Part shown: piece after piece, positions 7,825-15,387 of the stretch
How positions within the stretch are numbered: position 1 is the first letter of the stretch
How the letters are laid out: every line of letters starts with the position of its first letter
NCBI GenBank assembly: GCA_002687025.1
Contig: NYZG01000172.1
Coordinates: 1-17,101 of the forward strand
Origin: Candidatus Poribacteria bacterium
GTDB taxonomy: Bacteria > Poribacteria > WGA-4E > GCA-2687025
Direction: 5' to 3'
Length of the DNA: 17,101 bases
Made by a program: the position numbers and the translations under genes
The notes under the pieces: generated by a model
Seen by the model: only the letters and a program-made list of their open reading frames with translations
What the model was told of the DNA's origin: nothing
Database searches by the model: none

Positions 7825-9258
7825 TCAGGTGGTTCCGGCGGAGAGTTCGTCCATGCGCTTCTGGGCGGCTTCGTTGTCCGGCTCGAGAAGCAAGACCGTA
7901 TCGACCTCGCGGATGGCCGCGTCCATTTCCTCGAGTTCGACGAAGCATGTCGCCAGTTCCATGCGGATTTCGGTGTTCTCGGGGAACTGGTCGAGGTATT
8001 GGGTGTACAGGGGCACCGCGTCCTCGTAGAGGCCGACCTGGTGGCATATGAGGGCGAGGTTGATCCTGCCATCCATGTCCTCGGTGTCGAGTTCGATGGC
8101 CTTTCGCAAGGTATCGGTAGCCTCCTCGAATTCGCCCATCTGCCACAGCAGGACGCCCAGGTTGCTCTGGGCCTGCGCGTGGAATGGATCGACTTCGATG
8201 GCTTCGCGGAACGCTTCGAGGGCTCCCTCGTAGTCATCATCCTCGGTCAGGAGCTTGCCTAGCAGGTTCAGCACCTCGGCCGGGTGCTCCGCCTTGGCCC
8301 GTTCGGACTCGAGGTACGCGATGGCTGCCGGCACATCCTCCTCGTCGAGGATGGTTGTGACCTTGGCCAGCAACTCCTCCGCGAGCTGCTTCGCGGGATC
8401 GGTGTCGTCCACTACCCTGATGGCGCCGAAGTCCGGGAGGCCAACGGCGCTTTCCGTCGGGGAGGCGCCGCCGAAGGCCGGAATGGCTCCCAGGTCGAGC
8501 GAGTCGATGGGGGACGGGGCCTCGGGGGCGATGCCGCCTCCGACCACCGGGATGGCCTCGCCGGCGGGTTGCGCCGCGAGCGCGTCGGAGGCGTCCTCGA
8601 CTTCCGCTAGGGCCGCTAGCTGGGCCTTGGCCTCGGCGTGCTCGGGATCAATGGTGAGGATCTCGTCCAGGACGGTTTCGGCCTCTTCACGCCATCCCGC
8701 CTTGTCGAGGGCGAATGCCAGGACAGTACGGAGCCGCAGGTCGTTCGGGAAGTCGATGAGGTACCGCTCGATGGACGATACGGCTTCGTTCCACATTCCC
8801 AGCTGAAGGTATATCTGCCCCATGTTGGCGGACAACAGCGCGTCGTCCTGCACCAGTGGGAGCGCTTCCTTTAGCGTGTCCAGCGCCTGGGTGTGTTCGC
8901 CCTTCTGCCACAGGGCGAAACCGTAGTTGGCGCGGATGTGGCCGTCGTCGGGGGCTTTCTCCGATGCGGTTGAGAACAGGGCCACGGATTCCTCGAAGCG
9001 CTCGTCAGCGTAGAAGGCGCGCGCGAGTTCGGCGAGCAGCCGACCGTCGTCGATCTCATCCTGCGTGGGTTCCAGGAGCGCCTTGACGGCGTCGCCATTC
9101 CCCTGCTCGTTCAGGCAGCGCACGTAACCGAGTCGTGCTTCGGAATCACCCGGGGTCGCGTCCAGGACCTCCTTGAAGAGGCCACCGGCTTGCTCGTAAT
9201 CGCGGGCATCGAACGCGGCTTGCGCTCGTTCCAGAACCACGTCCATCTCTTCCGCCAT
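7825..9258 (-). CDS. Large cytoplasmic tetratricopeptide-repeat protein with duplicated TPR halves
   Basis: The 477-residue product has no signal peptide or membrane segment. It has two helical TPR blocks (about 5-220 and 295-472) joined by an Ala/Gly/Pro-rich linker. The blocks are related: residues 111-181 and 366-436 align without gaps and share features such as ALWQKGE / LLWQMGE, AxDTLKxA and YLxxFP. The linker carries three degenerate units around Ile236, Ile259 and Ile280 (AIPVVGG, GAIPAFGG, GAIRVVDD). TPRs bind protein partners, and the partner here is unknown. The ATG at 9258 is preceded by AGGAG at about 9 nt; the frame is open another 53 codons upstream, but that extension is arginine-rich and lacks TPR character. 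It lies immediately upstream of rfbB, so a role in polysaccharide assembly is possible, but this rests only on neighbourhood. Confidence 0.85.
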   Translation of the reverse strand: MAEEMDVVLERAQAAFDARDYEQAGGLFKEVLDATPGDSEARLGYVRCLNEQGNGDAVKALLEPTQDEIDDGRLLAELARAFYADERFEESVALFSTASEKAPDDGHIRANYGFALWQKGEHTQALDTLKEALPLVQDDALLSANMGQIYLQLGMWNEAVSSIERYLIDFPNDLRLRTVLAFALDKAGWREEAETVLDEILTIDPEHAEAKAQLAALAEVEDASDALAAQPAGEAIPVVGGGIAPEAPSPIDSLDLGAIPAFGGASPTESAVGLPDFGAIRVVDDTDPAKQLAEELLAKVTTILDEEDVPAAIAYLESERAKAEHPAEVLNLLGKLLTEDDDYEGALEAFREAIEVDPFHAQAQSNLGVLLWQMGEFEEATDTLRKAIELDTEDMDGRINLALICHQVGLYEDAVPLYTQYLDQFPENTEIRMELATCFVELEEMDAAIREVDTVLLLEPDNEAAQKRMDELSAGTT

Positions 9259-9581
9259 CACATGACACTCCTGTGGTGCGCTATCGAGCGCGACATCCGC
9301 TCCCATCGCCGCGCGTCCGACGCCGGACGGAAGGCTGTCGGGGCACGCGTGGCACGCGCCACATCGCGGGGCCCTTCTATCTATCGGGCGAACGCGGGCG
9401 GCAGTGCAGCGGGACATGGCCGCCCGCAGGATAGTACTTTACCTCAGATTCGGCGGTTTGTCGTGCGCCCGAGGAGGCGTTGACGCCGCGTCCCACGGCC
9501 CCATTTCTAGAGGGGTTCGGGCATGATACAGTTTACCGTGCCCGCCGCCCGGGTTCCGCCGCGACGCACGGAGGCCGCGCC
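9259..9581. other. Divergent intergenic region between the TPR gene and uvrB
   Basis: These 323 bp separate two divergent genes. They hold a possible - strand promoter (9436-9464), the only AT-rich patch; a short hairpin with a 6-bp stem and 4-nt loop (CGTCCG/CGGACG, 9314-9329); and a tandem 9-mer GGCACGCGT/GGCACGCGC (around 9342-9359). A TTGACG at 9480-9485 and TACAGT at 9527-9532 could be parts of a uvrB promoter but are not correctly spaced with each other. I see no tRNA, small gene or LexA-type operator here. Confidence 0.5.
9436..9464 (-). promoter_or_regulatory. Possible sigma70-type promoter for the TPR-rfbB pair
   Basis: On the - strand, ACGACA (9464-9459) and TAAAGT (9441-9436) are separated by 17 nt, each matching four of six consensus bases. 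They lie in the only AT-rich patch of the intergenic region. The predicted leader would be about 170 nt, which is long. This is a weak call because such matches occur by chance. Confidence 0.3.
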
Positions 9582-11558
9582 ATGCCGGATCTACAGCTCG
9601 TGTCCGACTTCTCGCCCGCGGGAGACCAGCCCGAGGCCATCGACGGCATCATCAGCTCCATCCAGGCTGAGGAACAGTACCGCACTCTCCTCGGCGTCAC
9701 CGGGAGCGGGAAGACTTTCACCGTGGCGAACGCTGTGCAGCGGCTACAGCGGCCCGCCCTGGTGATCTCCCACAACAAGACGTTGGCGGCGCAGCTCTTC
9801 TCGGAGTTCCAGGAGTTCTTCCCGCACAACGCGGTGCACTACTTCGTCAGCTTCTACGACTACTACCAACCCGAGGCGTACCTGCCCGCGACGGACACGT
9901 ACATCGAGAAGGACCTGCTGCGGAACGAGGAGATCGAGAAGTACCGGATGATGGCCACGGCGTCACTGCTGAGCCGACGAGACGTGATCATCGTCGCGAG
10001 CGTGTCGTGCATCTACGGGCTGGGGTCGCCGGAGGAGTACGAAAAGCAGCAGGTGCACATCGCGTTGGGCGACACGTTGCGTCGCAACAACCTCATCCGC
10101 GACCTTATCGACATCAGATACCAGCGCAACGACGTCAGCTTCGAGCGGGGCTGTGTTCGCGCGCGCGGTGACGTCATCGAGATCTTCCCGCCGTACCAGG
10201 ACCGCGCGTATCGCGTTGAGCTGTTCGGGGACAACGTCGACCGTATCCGCGAAATCGACACGCTCACCGGGGAGATCCACGACGAGCCGCAAGAGATATC
10301 GATATTCCCCGCGTACCACTACATGACCGCGCCCGAGCGCGTGGAGGCGGCGCTGATCGCGATCGAGTCGGAGTTGCAGGACCGAATCGAGTGGTTCATC
10401 AAGAACGGGAAGCTGCTGGAGGCGCAACGCATCGAGCAGCGCACGCGGTTCGATCTGGAGATGATCCGCGAGGTCGGCAGCTGCCAGGGCATCGAGAACT
10501 ACTCGCGGCACTTCGACGCTCGCCAGCCGGGCGAGCCGCCGTTCTGCTTGCTCAACTACTTTCCCGACGACTACCTACTGTTCATCGACGAGTCGCACGT
10601 CACGATCCCGCAGATTCGAGGGATGTACAACGGTGACCGAGCGCGCAAGCAGAACCTCGTGGACTACGGCTTCAGGCTGCCGTCGGCTCTGGACAACCGC
10701 CCGCTGCGGTTCGAGGAGTTCACACGGCTGCAGGGCCCGACGACGTTCATCACCGCGACTCCCGGGCCGTACGAGCTGGACGTGAGCGACCAGGTCGTCG
10801 AGCAGATAATCCGCCCAACGGGTCTCGTCGATCCGGTGATGCGCATCCATCCGACGGAGGGGCAGATCGACCACCTTATCGGCGAGTGTCGGAAGAAGGT
10901 CGAGAAGAGCCAGCGTGTCCTCGTCACCACGCTGACGAAGCGCATGTCGGAGGATTTGACCGAATACCTGACGGAGATCGGCTTACGGGCGCGGTACCTG
11001 CACTCCGAGATCAACACCGTCGAGCGGACGGAGATTCTGCGGGACCTGCGCGAAGGGCGCTTCGACATCCTGGTCGGGATCAACCTGCTGCGTGAGGGCC
11101 TCGACCTGCCCGAGGTGGCGCTGGTGTGCATCCTGGACGCGGACAAGGAAGGCTTCCTCCGCTCCGAGACCTCGCTGGTGCAAACCGCTGGCAGAGCGGC
11201 GCGGAACGTCGAGAGCGAAGTGATCCTGTACGCGGACACGATGACGAACTCCATCCAAGGGGCCGTCTCCGAGACCACGCGCAGACGCGACCGACAGCTC
11301 GCGTACAACGAGGAACACGGGATCACGCCGACGTCCATCGTGAAGGACGTGCGCAAGTCGCTGAGGCTGGAAGAGGACGTCGACGAGCTGCTGGCTCCGA
11401 TGATCGCCGCGGAAGGACCCGCGGGTCAGGAGGATGCCGCCGCGATGCTGGCGCACCTCGAAGCGGAGATGCAGGAGGCCGCGCAGGCCCTGGAGTTCGA
11501 GAAGGCCGCGTCGCTGCGGGACCAGATCCGCGAGATCAAAGAGGACTACGGTCTATGA
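9582..11558 (+). CDS. uvrB: Excinuclease ABC subunit B (UvrB)
   Basis: The 658-residue product is the damage-verifying helicase of nucleotide excision repair, which receives DNA from UvrA and recruits UvrC. It shows Walker A GVTGSGKT (38-45), the beta-hairpin segment FYDYYQPEAY (91-100) that is inserted into damaged DNA, Walker B with DESH (336-339), helicase motif TATPGPYE, the NLLREGLDLPEV and QTAGRAARN blocks, and a C-terminal UVR domain (about 624-658) that binds UvrC. Length is normal for the family. The ATG at 9582 has GGAGG (9570-9574) 7 nt upstream and gives the usual N-terminus ending in GDQPEAI; an in-frame extension to 9480 is not family-like. The end overlaps the HAD phosphatase gene by 4 nt (ATGA). 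No SOS box is evident upstream. Confidence 0.97.
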   Translation: MPDLQLVSDFSPAGDQPEAIDGIISSIQAEEQYRTLLGVTGSGKTFTVANAVQRLQRPALVISHNKTLAAQLFSEFQEFFPHNAVHYFVSFYDYYQPEAYLPATDTYIEKDLLRNEEIEKYRMMATASLLSRRDVIIVASVSCIYGLGSPEEYEKQQVHIALGDTLRRNNLIRDLIDIRYQRNDVSFERGCVRARGDVIEIFPPYQDRAYRVELFGDNVDRIREIDTLTGEIHDEPQEISIFPAYHYMTAPERVEAALIAIESELQDRIEWFIKNGKLLEAQRIEQRTRFDLEMIREVGSCQGIENYSRHFDARQPGEPPFCLLNYFPDDYLLFIDESHVTIPQIRGMYNGDRARKQNLVDYGFRLPSALDNRPLRFEEFTRLQGPTTFITATPGPYELDVSDQVVEQIIRPTGLVDPVMRIHPTEGQIDHLIGECRKKVEKSQRVLVTTLTKRMSEDLTEYLTEIGLRARYLHSEINTVERTEILRDLREGRFDILVGINLLREGLDLPEVALVCILDADKEGFLRSETSLVQTAGRAARNVESEVILYADTMTNSIQGAVSETTRRRDRQLAYNEEHGITPTSIVKDVRKSLRLEEDVDELLAPMIAAEGPAGQEDAAAMLAHLEAEMQEAAQALEFEKAASLRDQIREIKEDYGL

Positions 11559-12244
11559 CAACGCGGGCCCTCCGCGCCGTCTTCTTCGACATGGACGGCC
11601 TCATAATCGACACCGAGACGCCGGATTTCCTCGCCTGGCGGGAGACGCTGGCCGAGCATGGGTACACGCTCGAGATGGAGCACTGGCTCAGCGCGGTGGG
11701 CACGTGGGGCGTGCTGGAGGCGATGTACGACACGGTGGGCGTTCCTGCCGAACTGCGGCAGGAACTGCGCGACAAGAAGCGCGCGCGGTACATGGCGATG
11801 GTGCGCGCCGACATGCGTCCGCTGCCGGGCTTCGCCTCCCTACTGACCGACATGCGCTCGCGCGGCGTCACCGTCGCGGTGGTTTCAACCGCGAGCAGGG
11901 ACTGGGTGGATCTTATCCTCGGTGAGATGGAGATCGACGACGACTTCGACTTCACTTTGAGCCGGAGCGATGTCGAGCGCGGCAAACCTGAGCCGGACCT
12001 ATACCTGCTGGCCTGTGAACGCGCGGCCGCGGACCCGACGTCGTGTCTCGTGCTCGAGGATTCCGCGCACGGCGTGCTCGCCGCGAACCGGGCCGGCGTC
12101 CCCGTCGTGGCCGTGCCGAACGGCATCACACAGGTTCAGTCGTTCGAGCACGCTTCGGCGCGCGTGGACTCGTTGCAGGCGGTCGATGCGGCGCTGCTGG
12201 CACGTATCGGCCTGGCGCTGCCGTCTGTGTGCCGGCCGTCCTAG
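11555..12244 (+). CDS. HAD-superfamily hydrolase, beta-phosphoglucomutase-like phosphatase
   Basis: The 229-residue product has all four HAD motifs: FFDMDGLIIDTE (nucleophile Asp12, acid/base Asp14), VVSTAS (Ser111), RGKPEPD (Lys144) and LEDSAHG (Glu168, Asp169). The helical cap between motifs I and II (about residues 20-85) places it in subfamily IA, with beta-phosphoglucomutase and small sugar-phosphate phosphatases. The DMDGLxxDTE form is typical of that group. It is cytoplasmic and its substrate is not predictable from sequence. The ATG overlaps the uvrB stop (ATGA), implying translational coupling and expression with uvrB. Its stop codon shares a CTAG with the convergent ABC-F gene. The superfamily call is secure; phosphatase versus mutase is open. 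Confidence 0.92.
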   Translation: MTTRALRAVFFDMDGLIIDTETPDFLAWRETLAEHGYTLEMEHWLSAVGTWGVLEAMYDTVGVPAELRQELRDKKRARYMAMVRADMRPLPGFASLLTDMRSRGVTVAVVSTASRDWVDLILGEMEIDDDFDFTLSRSDVERGKPEPDLYLLACERAAADPTSCLVLEDSAHGVLAANRAGVPVVAVPNGITQVQSFEHASARVDSLQAVDAALLARIGLALPSVCRPS

Positions 12245-13851
12245 GCCCTCGCCGTCTGTGCGCCCAACTCCACTACGTTATCCGCGAGAGCGTCCGTGAA
12301 GGCGCGGTCGTGCGATACGAACAGGATGCCACCGGGGAACTGGGACAGCGTGTCCTCGACCGCCTCCTGGGCGTCGATGTCGAGGTGGTTCGTCGGCTCG
12401 TCTAGGAGGAGGAGGTTCACGTCGCTCAGCAGCAGGCGGGCCAGCGCGACCTTGCCGCGCTCACCGGCGCTCATGCTGCCCACCGTTCGCTCGGGCGCGG
12501 AGCCGCGCAAACGCAAGCACCCAAGCAGCGTGCGCACCCAGGTCTCGTCGCCACACACGGTCCTGCACACGTCGATCGCGGAAAGCGACGCGTCCATGTT
12601 CTCGCCCTCCTGCGCGAAGTAACCGATGCGGACGCCTCGGGCGATGTGCAGGTCGCCAGCGTCGGGCGCCTCGCGACCGAGGATGAGACGCATAAGCGTC
12701 GTCTTGCCGGCGCCGTTGGGGCCGACCAGGGCCGTCCGGCCGCCGCGCGCTACGCGGAACGACAGGTCACCGAACAGTGAGCGGCCGTCATACCCCTTTG
12801 CCAGGCGATCCGCGTGCAGCATCGACTCGGCGGAGCGCGGGACGTTCGGGAAGTCCAGCGTGGGAATCGGGTCGTCCTCCCACGGCTTGGCAACGTCCGC
12901 CTCTGCGACCGCCTTCTCTCGCAGTATGCGCGCGGTTCGCGCGACCTTGGCGCCGATGCGTCCCTTGTGGTCTCGGTCCTCTCCTCCGCCTCCCGGCTTC
13001 TGAAACACCTTCGCCGCCAGTCGCTGTCGGGCCTCGGCGGCGCGTTGCGTCGCGGCCACCTTTCGCTGCGCGCTCTCGTATTCCTCCCACTCAGCGCGGT
13101 CTCGTCGGTCGCGTTCGGCGCGGTACGCGGAGTATCCGCACTCGTACGCCGTGAGGGCCCCTCGGCGCAGGTCGAACATGCGACCTGTCGTGTTCGCCAG
13201 GAACGCCCGGTCGTGCGAGACCATCAGGTAAGCGGCGTCGGAGCGCGTCAGATACGACTCGAGCCATTTGCGCGCGGCGATGTCGAGGTGGTTTGTCGGC
13301 TCGTCTATCAGTAGCAAGTTTGCGTCGGCGAGCAGGAGCTTGGCGATTTCGGCGCGGGCGCGCTGCCCGCTCGATAGGAGCCGAGCCGAGAGGCTACGCT
13401 CGCGCTCATCGAAGCCCAAGCCCGCGAGCACTGTCAGCGCTTCGGCCTCGAAGGAGTACCCGCCCTTGGCCTCGTACGCGTCGATGGCCTCGGCGTAGCG
13501 TCCCGCGGCGCCCGGGTCTGCGAGGCGATGTTCGAGGTCCTGAATGGACGCGCGGAGCTCGGACAGCTCCGGGCGCGCGCCGAGCACGTACTCCTCGACC
13601 GGCCGGTCCGAAGGAGCGCGGCTTTCCTGGGGCACGTACGCGATGCGGGCGGCCCTGTGCCGCGTGATGCCGCCGGTCGTGGGCTCCAGTTCGCCCGTCA
13701 CGAGTCGCAGCAGCGTCGTCTTGCCGGCGCCGTTGGGCCCGACGAGCCCGACCCGGTCGCCCGCGGATACATCGACGGCGGCGTCCTGAAACAGATAGTC
13801 GGAATGCGAGAGGTACTGGTATCCGACGGAAGCGAAACTCACTAAGGACAT
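12241..13851 (-). CDS. ABC-F family ATPase (ribosome-associated, two ATP-binding domains)
   Basis: The 536-residue product contains two ABC domains and no membrane segments. Domain 1 has Walker A GPNGAGKT (38-45), signature LSSGQ (159-163, with Ser for the usual Gly) and Walker B LLIDEPTNHLD (about 180-190). Domain 2 has GPNGAGKT (377-384), signature SAGER (461-465) and LLLLDEPTNHLD (480-491). The LDEPTNHLD pair and a charged inter-domain linker (about 230-345) define ABC-F proteins, which bind the ribosomal E site and either assist translation or protect against antibiotics. The linker tip holds QKPGGGGEDRD, a glycine-rich acidic stretch. Which ABC-F subgroup applies cannot be settled here, so neither resistance nor housekeeping is claimed. 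The ATG has a perfect AGGAGG 6 nt upstream, embedded in palindromic sequence. It is transcribed divergently from acylphosphatase. Confidence 0.93.
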   Translation of the reverse strand: MSLVSFASVGYQYLSHSDYLFQDAAVDVSAGDRVGLVGPNGAGKTTLLRLVTGELEPTTGGITRHRAARIAYVPQESRAPSDRPVEEYVLGARPELSELRASIQDLEHRLADPGAAGRYAEAIDAYEAKGGYSFEAEALTVLAGLGFDERERSLSARLLSSGQRARAEIAKLLLADANLLLIDEPTNHLDIAARKWLESYLTRSDAAYLMVSHDRAFLANTTGRMFDLRRGALTAYECGYSAYRAERDRRDRAEWEEYESAQRKVAATQRAAEARQRLAAKVFQKPGGGGEDRDHKGRIGAKVARTARILREKAVAEADVAKPWEDDPIPTLDFPNVPRSAESMLHADRLAKGYDGRSLFGDLSFRVARGGRTALVGPNGAGKTTLMRLILGREAPDAGDLHIARGVRIGYFAQEGENMDASLSAIDVCRTVCGDETWVRTLLGCLRLRGSAPERTVGSMSAGERGKVALARLLLSDVNLLLLDEPTNHLDIDAQEAVEDTLSQFPGGILFVSHDRAFTDALADNVVELGAQTARA

Positions 13852-13961
13852 GGGAGGCCTCCTGGCGCCAGGGAAGTCGCGAGAGGTCGGGTGGGCTGTC
13901 CCTAGTCGATCACGCAGGCGCCTCCTCGTGTGTCGCCGCTGAGGTTGTCGCGCGGCTGAGC
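13852..13961 (-). promoter_or_regulatory. ABC-F leader with palindromes at the ribosome binding site and a possible 3-codon uORF
   Basis: If transcription starts near 13961, the ABC-F transcript has a leader of about 110 nt. It contains GAGGAGG (13927-13921), 7 nt before a tiny reading frame GTG-ATC-GAC-TAG (13913-13902). Two overlapping perfect palindromes follow, CCTGGCGCCAGG (13861-13872) and GGAGGCCTCC (13853-13862), which include the ABC-F Shine-Dalgarno. This layout could support ribosome-dependent control, as known for some antibiotic-responsive ABC-F genes. The elements are visible; the regulation is inferred, and a three-codon frame easily arises by chance. Confidence 0.3.
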
Positions 13962-13972
13962 TACCGTATTAT
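13945..13972 (+). promoter_or_regulatory. Probable sigma70-type promoter for the acylphosphatase gene
   Basis: TTGTCG (13945-13950) and TATTAT (13967-13972) are separated by 16 nt; the -10 matches five of six consensus bases and the -35 four of six. The predicted start near 13979 leaves a short leader of about 26 nt with AGAGG (13995-13999) before the coding start. The -10 is shared with the opposing promoter. Confidence 0.5.
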
Positions 13973-13995
13973 ACCCGGACGGGGATGCAGGTCCA
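13968..13995 (-). promoter_or_regulatory. Probable sigma70-type promoter for the ABC-F gene
   Basis: Read on the - strand, TGGACC (13995-13990) and a perfect TATAAT (13973-13968) are separated by 16 nt. The -10 occupies almost the same bases as the + strand TATTAT, because the core GTATTATAC is symmetrical around its central T. Predicted transcription starts near 13961. Confidence 0.5.
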
Positions 13996-14004
13996 GAGGA
14001 TAGC

Positions 14005-14286
14005 GTGGCAATGGTCGTAGCGTTCGACGTGCGGGTGTCGGGTCGCGTGCAGGGCGTGGGCTATCGCTACTACGCTCGCGCGTGCGCAGACACGGCAGGC
14101 GTCGCGGGTTACGTGCGCAACGTCCCCAACGGGATGGTGGAAGCCGTCATCGTCGGATCGGCCGAGGCGTGCGATGAGATGCTGCGGGCGCTGCGGAAAG
14201 GGCCCCTCGGCGGGCGAGTTGATGACGTCACGGCGCATCGGCTGTCGCCGCCGCCACGATACGACGACTTTCGCGTGACGTACTGA
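14005..14286 (+). CDS. acyP: Acylphosphatase
   Basis: The product has 93 residues from the GTG at 14005, or 91 from the ATG at 14011. AGAGG (13995-13999) is 5 nt before the GTG and 11 nt before the ATG, which slightly favours the GTG. Acylphosphatase hydrolyses acyl phosphates such as acetyl phosphate or 1,3-bisphosphoglycerate. The signature GRVQGVGYR (13-21) includes catalytic Arg21, and GYVRNVPNG supplies catalytic Asn39; the C-terminal strand DFRVTY is also typical. Length matches the family, and it is a cytoplasmic single-domain protein. It has its own predicted promoter, shared with the divergent ABC-F gene, and lies 35 nt before a Gfo/Idh/MocA gene that it may be co-transcribed with. 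Confidence 0.93.
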   Translation: MAMVVAFDVRVSGRVQGVGYRYYARACADTAGVAGYVRNVPNGMVEAVIVGSAEACDEMLRALRKGPLGGRVDDVTAHRLSPPPRYDDFRVTY

Positions 14287-14321
14287 CGTAGAACACCGAG
14301 CCAACGACACGGGAGACCGAC

Positions 14322-15371
14322 ATGGCAGAGGCGACGCGACTTCGCATCGGGGCCGTAGGGTGTGGCGGCATGCCCTCGACGGTGCTGTTTCCGGCGGTGA
14401 TGCTTGTCGACGAGCTGCGGCTTGTCGCGACGTGTGACATCAACGCCGACCGCGCCAGCGCCGCCGCGGACAAGTACAGGGCGGAACGGCACTACACGGA
14501 TCATCGTGAGATGTTCGAGAAGGAGGATCTCGACGGCGTCATGATCGCGGCTCCGCCGTTCGTGCATGCCGACGTCGGGATCGAGGCGCTGGAGCATGGG
14601 CTCCACATCTTCACGGAGAAGCCACCGGCGCTTACGGCCGAACACGCCAAGAAGTTCCGCGACGCCGCAGCGCAGACCGATCGGAAAGTGCTGATGGGCA
14701 CCGTGCAGCGGCACTGCCCTGTCAACGCAATGGCGCGGGAGATCATGGCGCGGGAGGAGTTCGGGCAGCCGATCGCGTACCACGCGCACTACTTCGCTCC
14801 CGGGCCCGGGATGCGGATGGATTGGGGCATGGACCGGCAGTCGGACGCGGACATGTTCCGGTTCTTCCTGCTGGACCACATCATCCACCACCTCGACCTG
14901 GCGCGGTCGTTCATGGGGGAAATCGCGGCCGTTACCGTGACGCGCACCCAGGCCGAGGGGGAGCAGTACGCCGCGGCTATCAACTTCCGGTTCGCCTCGG
15001 GCGTTGCTGGCAGCCAGACGATTGCCGTCCGTAGCCCGCTCTTCGACAACCGCACGATGATCCTCGGGGACGGACCCGCGTGGGTCGAGACGCACAACTG
15101 GACGAAGCTGAAGTACGCCGTCCCCGGTCTGCCGGTCGGCCAAGGCGGATACGCCGACGGACCCATCGTGCACTGGGACGGGGGCATTAGCTATCAGGAC
15201 GGCGTGATCCGGCCAGGCTACCGCGAGGAGTTCACGGCTTGGGCGCGAGCCATCCTCGACGACACGGAGTGCGGCGCGAACCTCGAGGACGGATACCGGG
15301 AGATGCTCATCATCGACGCGATCGTCGAGAGTTCGCAGACGGGCGCCGAGGTCGTCGTAGCAACCGAGTAG
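14322..15371 (+). CDS. Gfo/Idh/MocA family NAD(P)-dependent oxidoreductase (second copy type)
   Basis: The 349-residue cytoplasmic product begins with a Rossmann fold (RIGAVGCGGMP, Gly13-Pro18). It has the family's EKPPAL block (Glu99-Lys100-Pro101) and a substrate-domain segment LDHIIHHLDLA (about 184-194) in place of the GTHxxD seen in the other copy. The two proteins are clearly different subfamilies rather than a recent duplication. The family acts on sugars, inositols and sugar acids, and this substrate is unknown. GGAGA lies about 9 nt before the ATG. The gene is followed 16 nt later by an oligogalacturonate-lyase-like propeller and then by a convergent galactonate-dehydratase-like gene, which fits a role in uronate or aldonate metabolism. 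That role is inferred from context only. Confidence 0.88.
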   Translation: MAEATRLRIGAVGCGGMPSTVLFPAVMLVDELRLVATCDINADRASAAADKYRAERHYTDHREMFEKEDLDGVMIAAPPFVHADVGIEALEHGLHIFTEKPPALTAEHAKKFRDAAAQTDRKVLMGTVQRHCPVNAMAREIMAREEFGQPIAYHAHYFAPGPGMRMDWGMDRQSDADMFRFFLLDHIIHHLDLARSFMGEIAAVTVTRTQAEGEQYAAAINFRFASGVAGSQTIAVRSPLFDNRTMILGDGPAWVETHNWTKLKYAVPGLPVGQGGYADGPIVHWDGGISYQDGVIRPGYREEFTAWARAILDDTECGANLEDGYREMLIIDAIVESSQTGAEVVVATE

Positions 15372-15387
15372 GCAGGAGCCCCTCGCC

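Noticed and set aside
6960..8051. + strand open frame of 363 codons over rfbB
   Set aside because: It is antisense to an unmistakable dTDP-glucose dehydratase and has no family features of its own.
7812..8240. N-terminal extension of the rfbB frame to 8240
   Set aside because: It lies inside the TPR gene in another frame, is rich in Ser/Arg/Thr, and rfbB proteins start at MxxLVTGG as seen at 7811.
9480..9581. In-frame extension of uvrB upstream of 9582
   Set aside because: It is not like any UvrB N-terminus, and the ATG at 9582 has GGAGG at ideal spacing.
9259..9581. LexA/SOS operator before uvrB
   Set aside because: I found neither CTGT-N8-ACAG nor GAAC-N4-GTTC in the region; SOS control is not supported by sequence.
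5673..15371. Recent duplication of the two Gfo/Idh/MocA genes
   Set aside because: They share only family motifs (GCGGM, EKP); the substrate domains and key His segments differ, so they are separate subfamilies.
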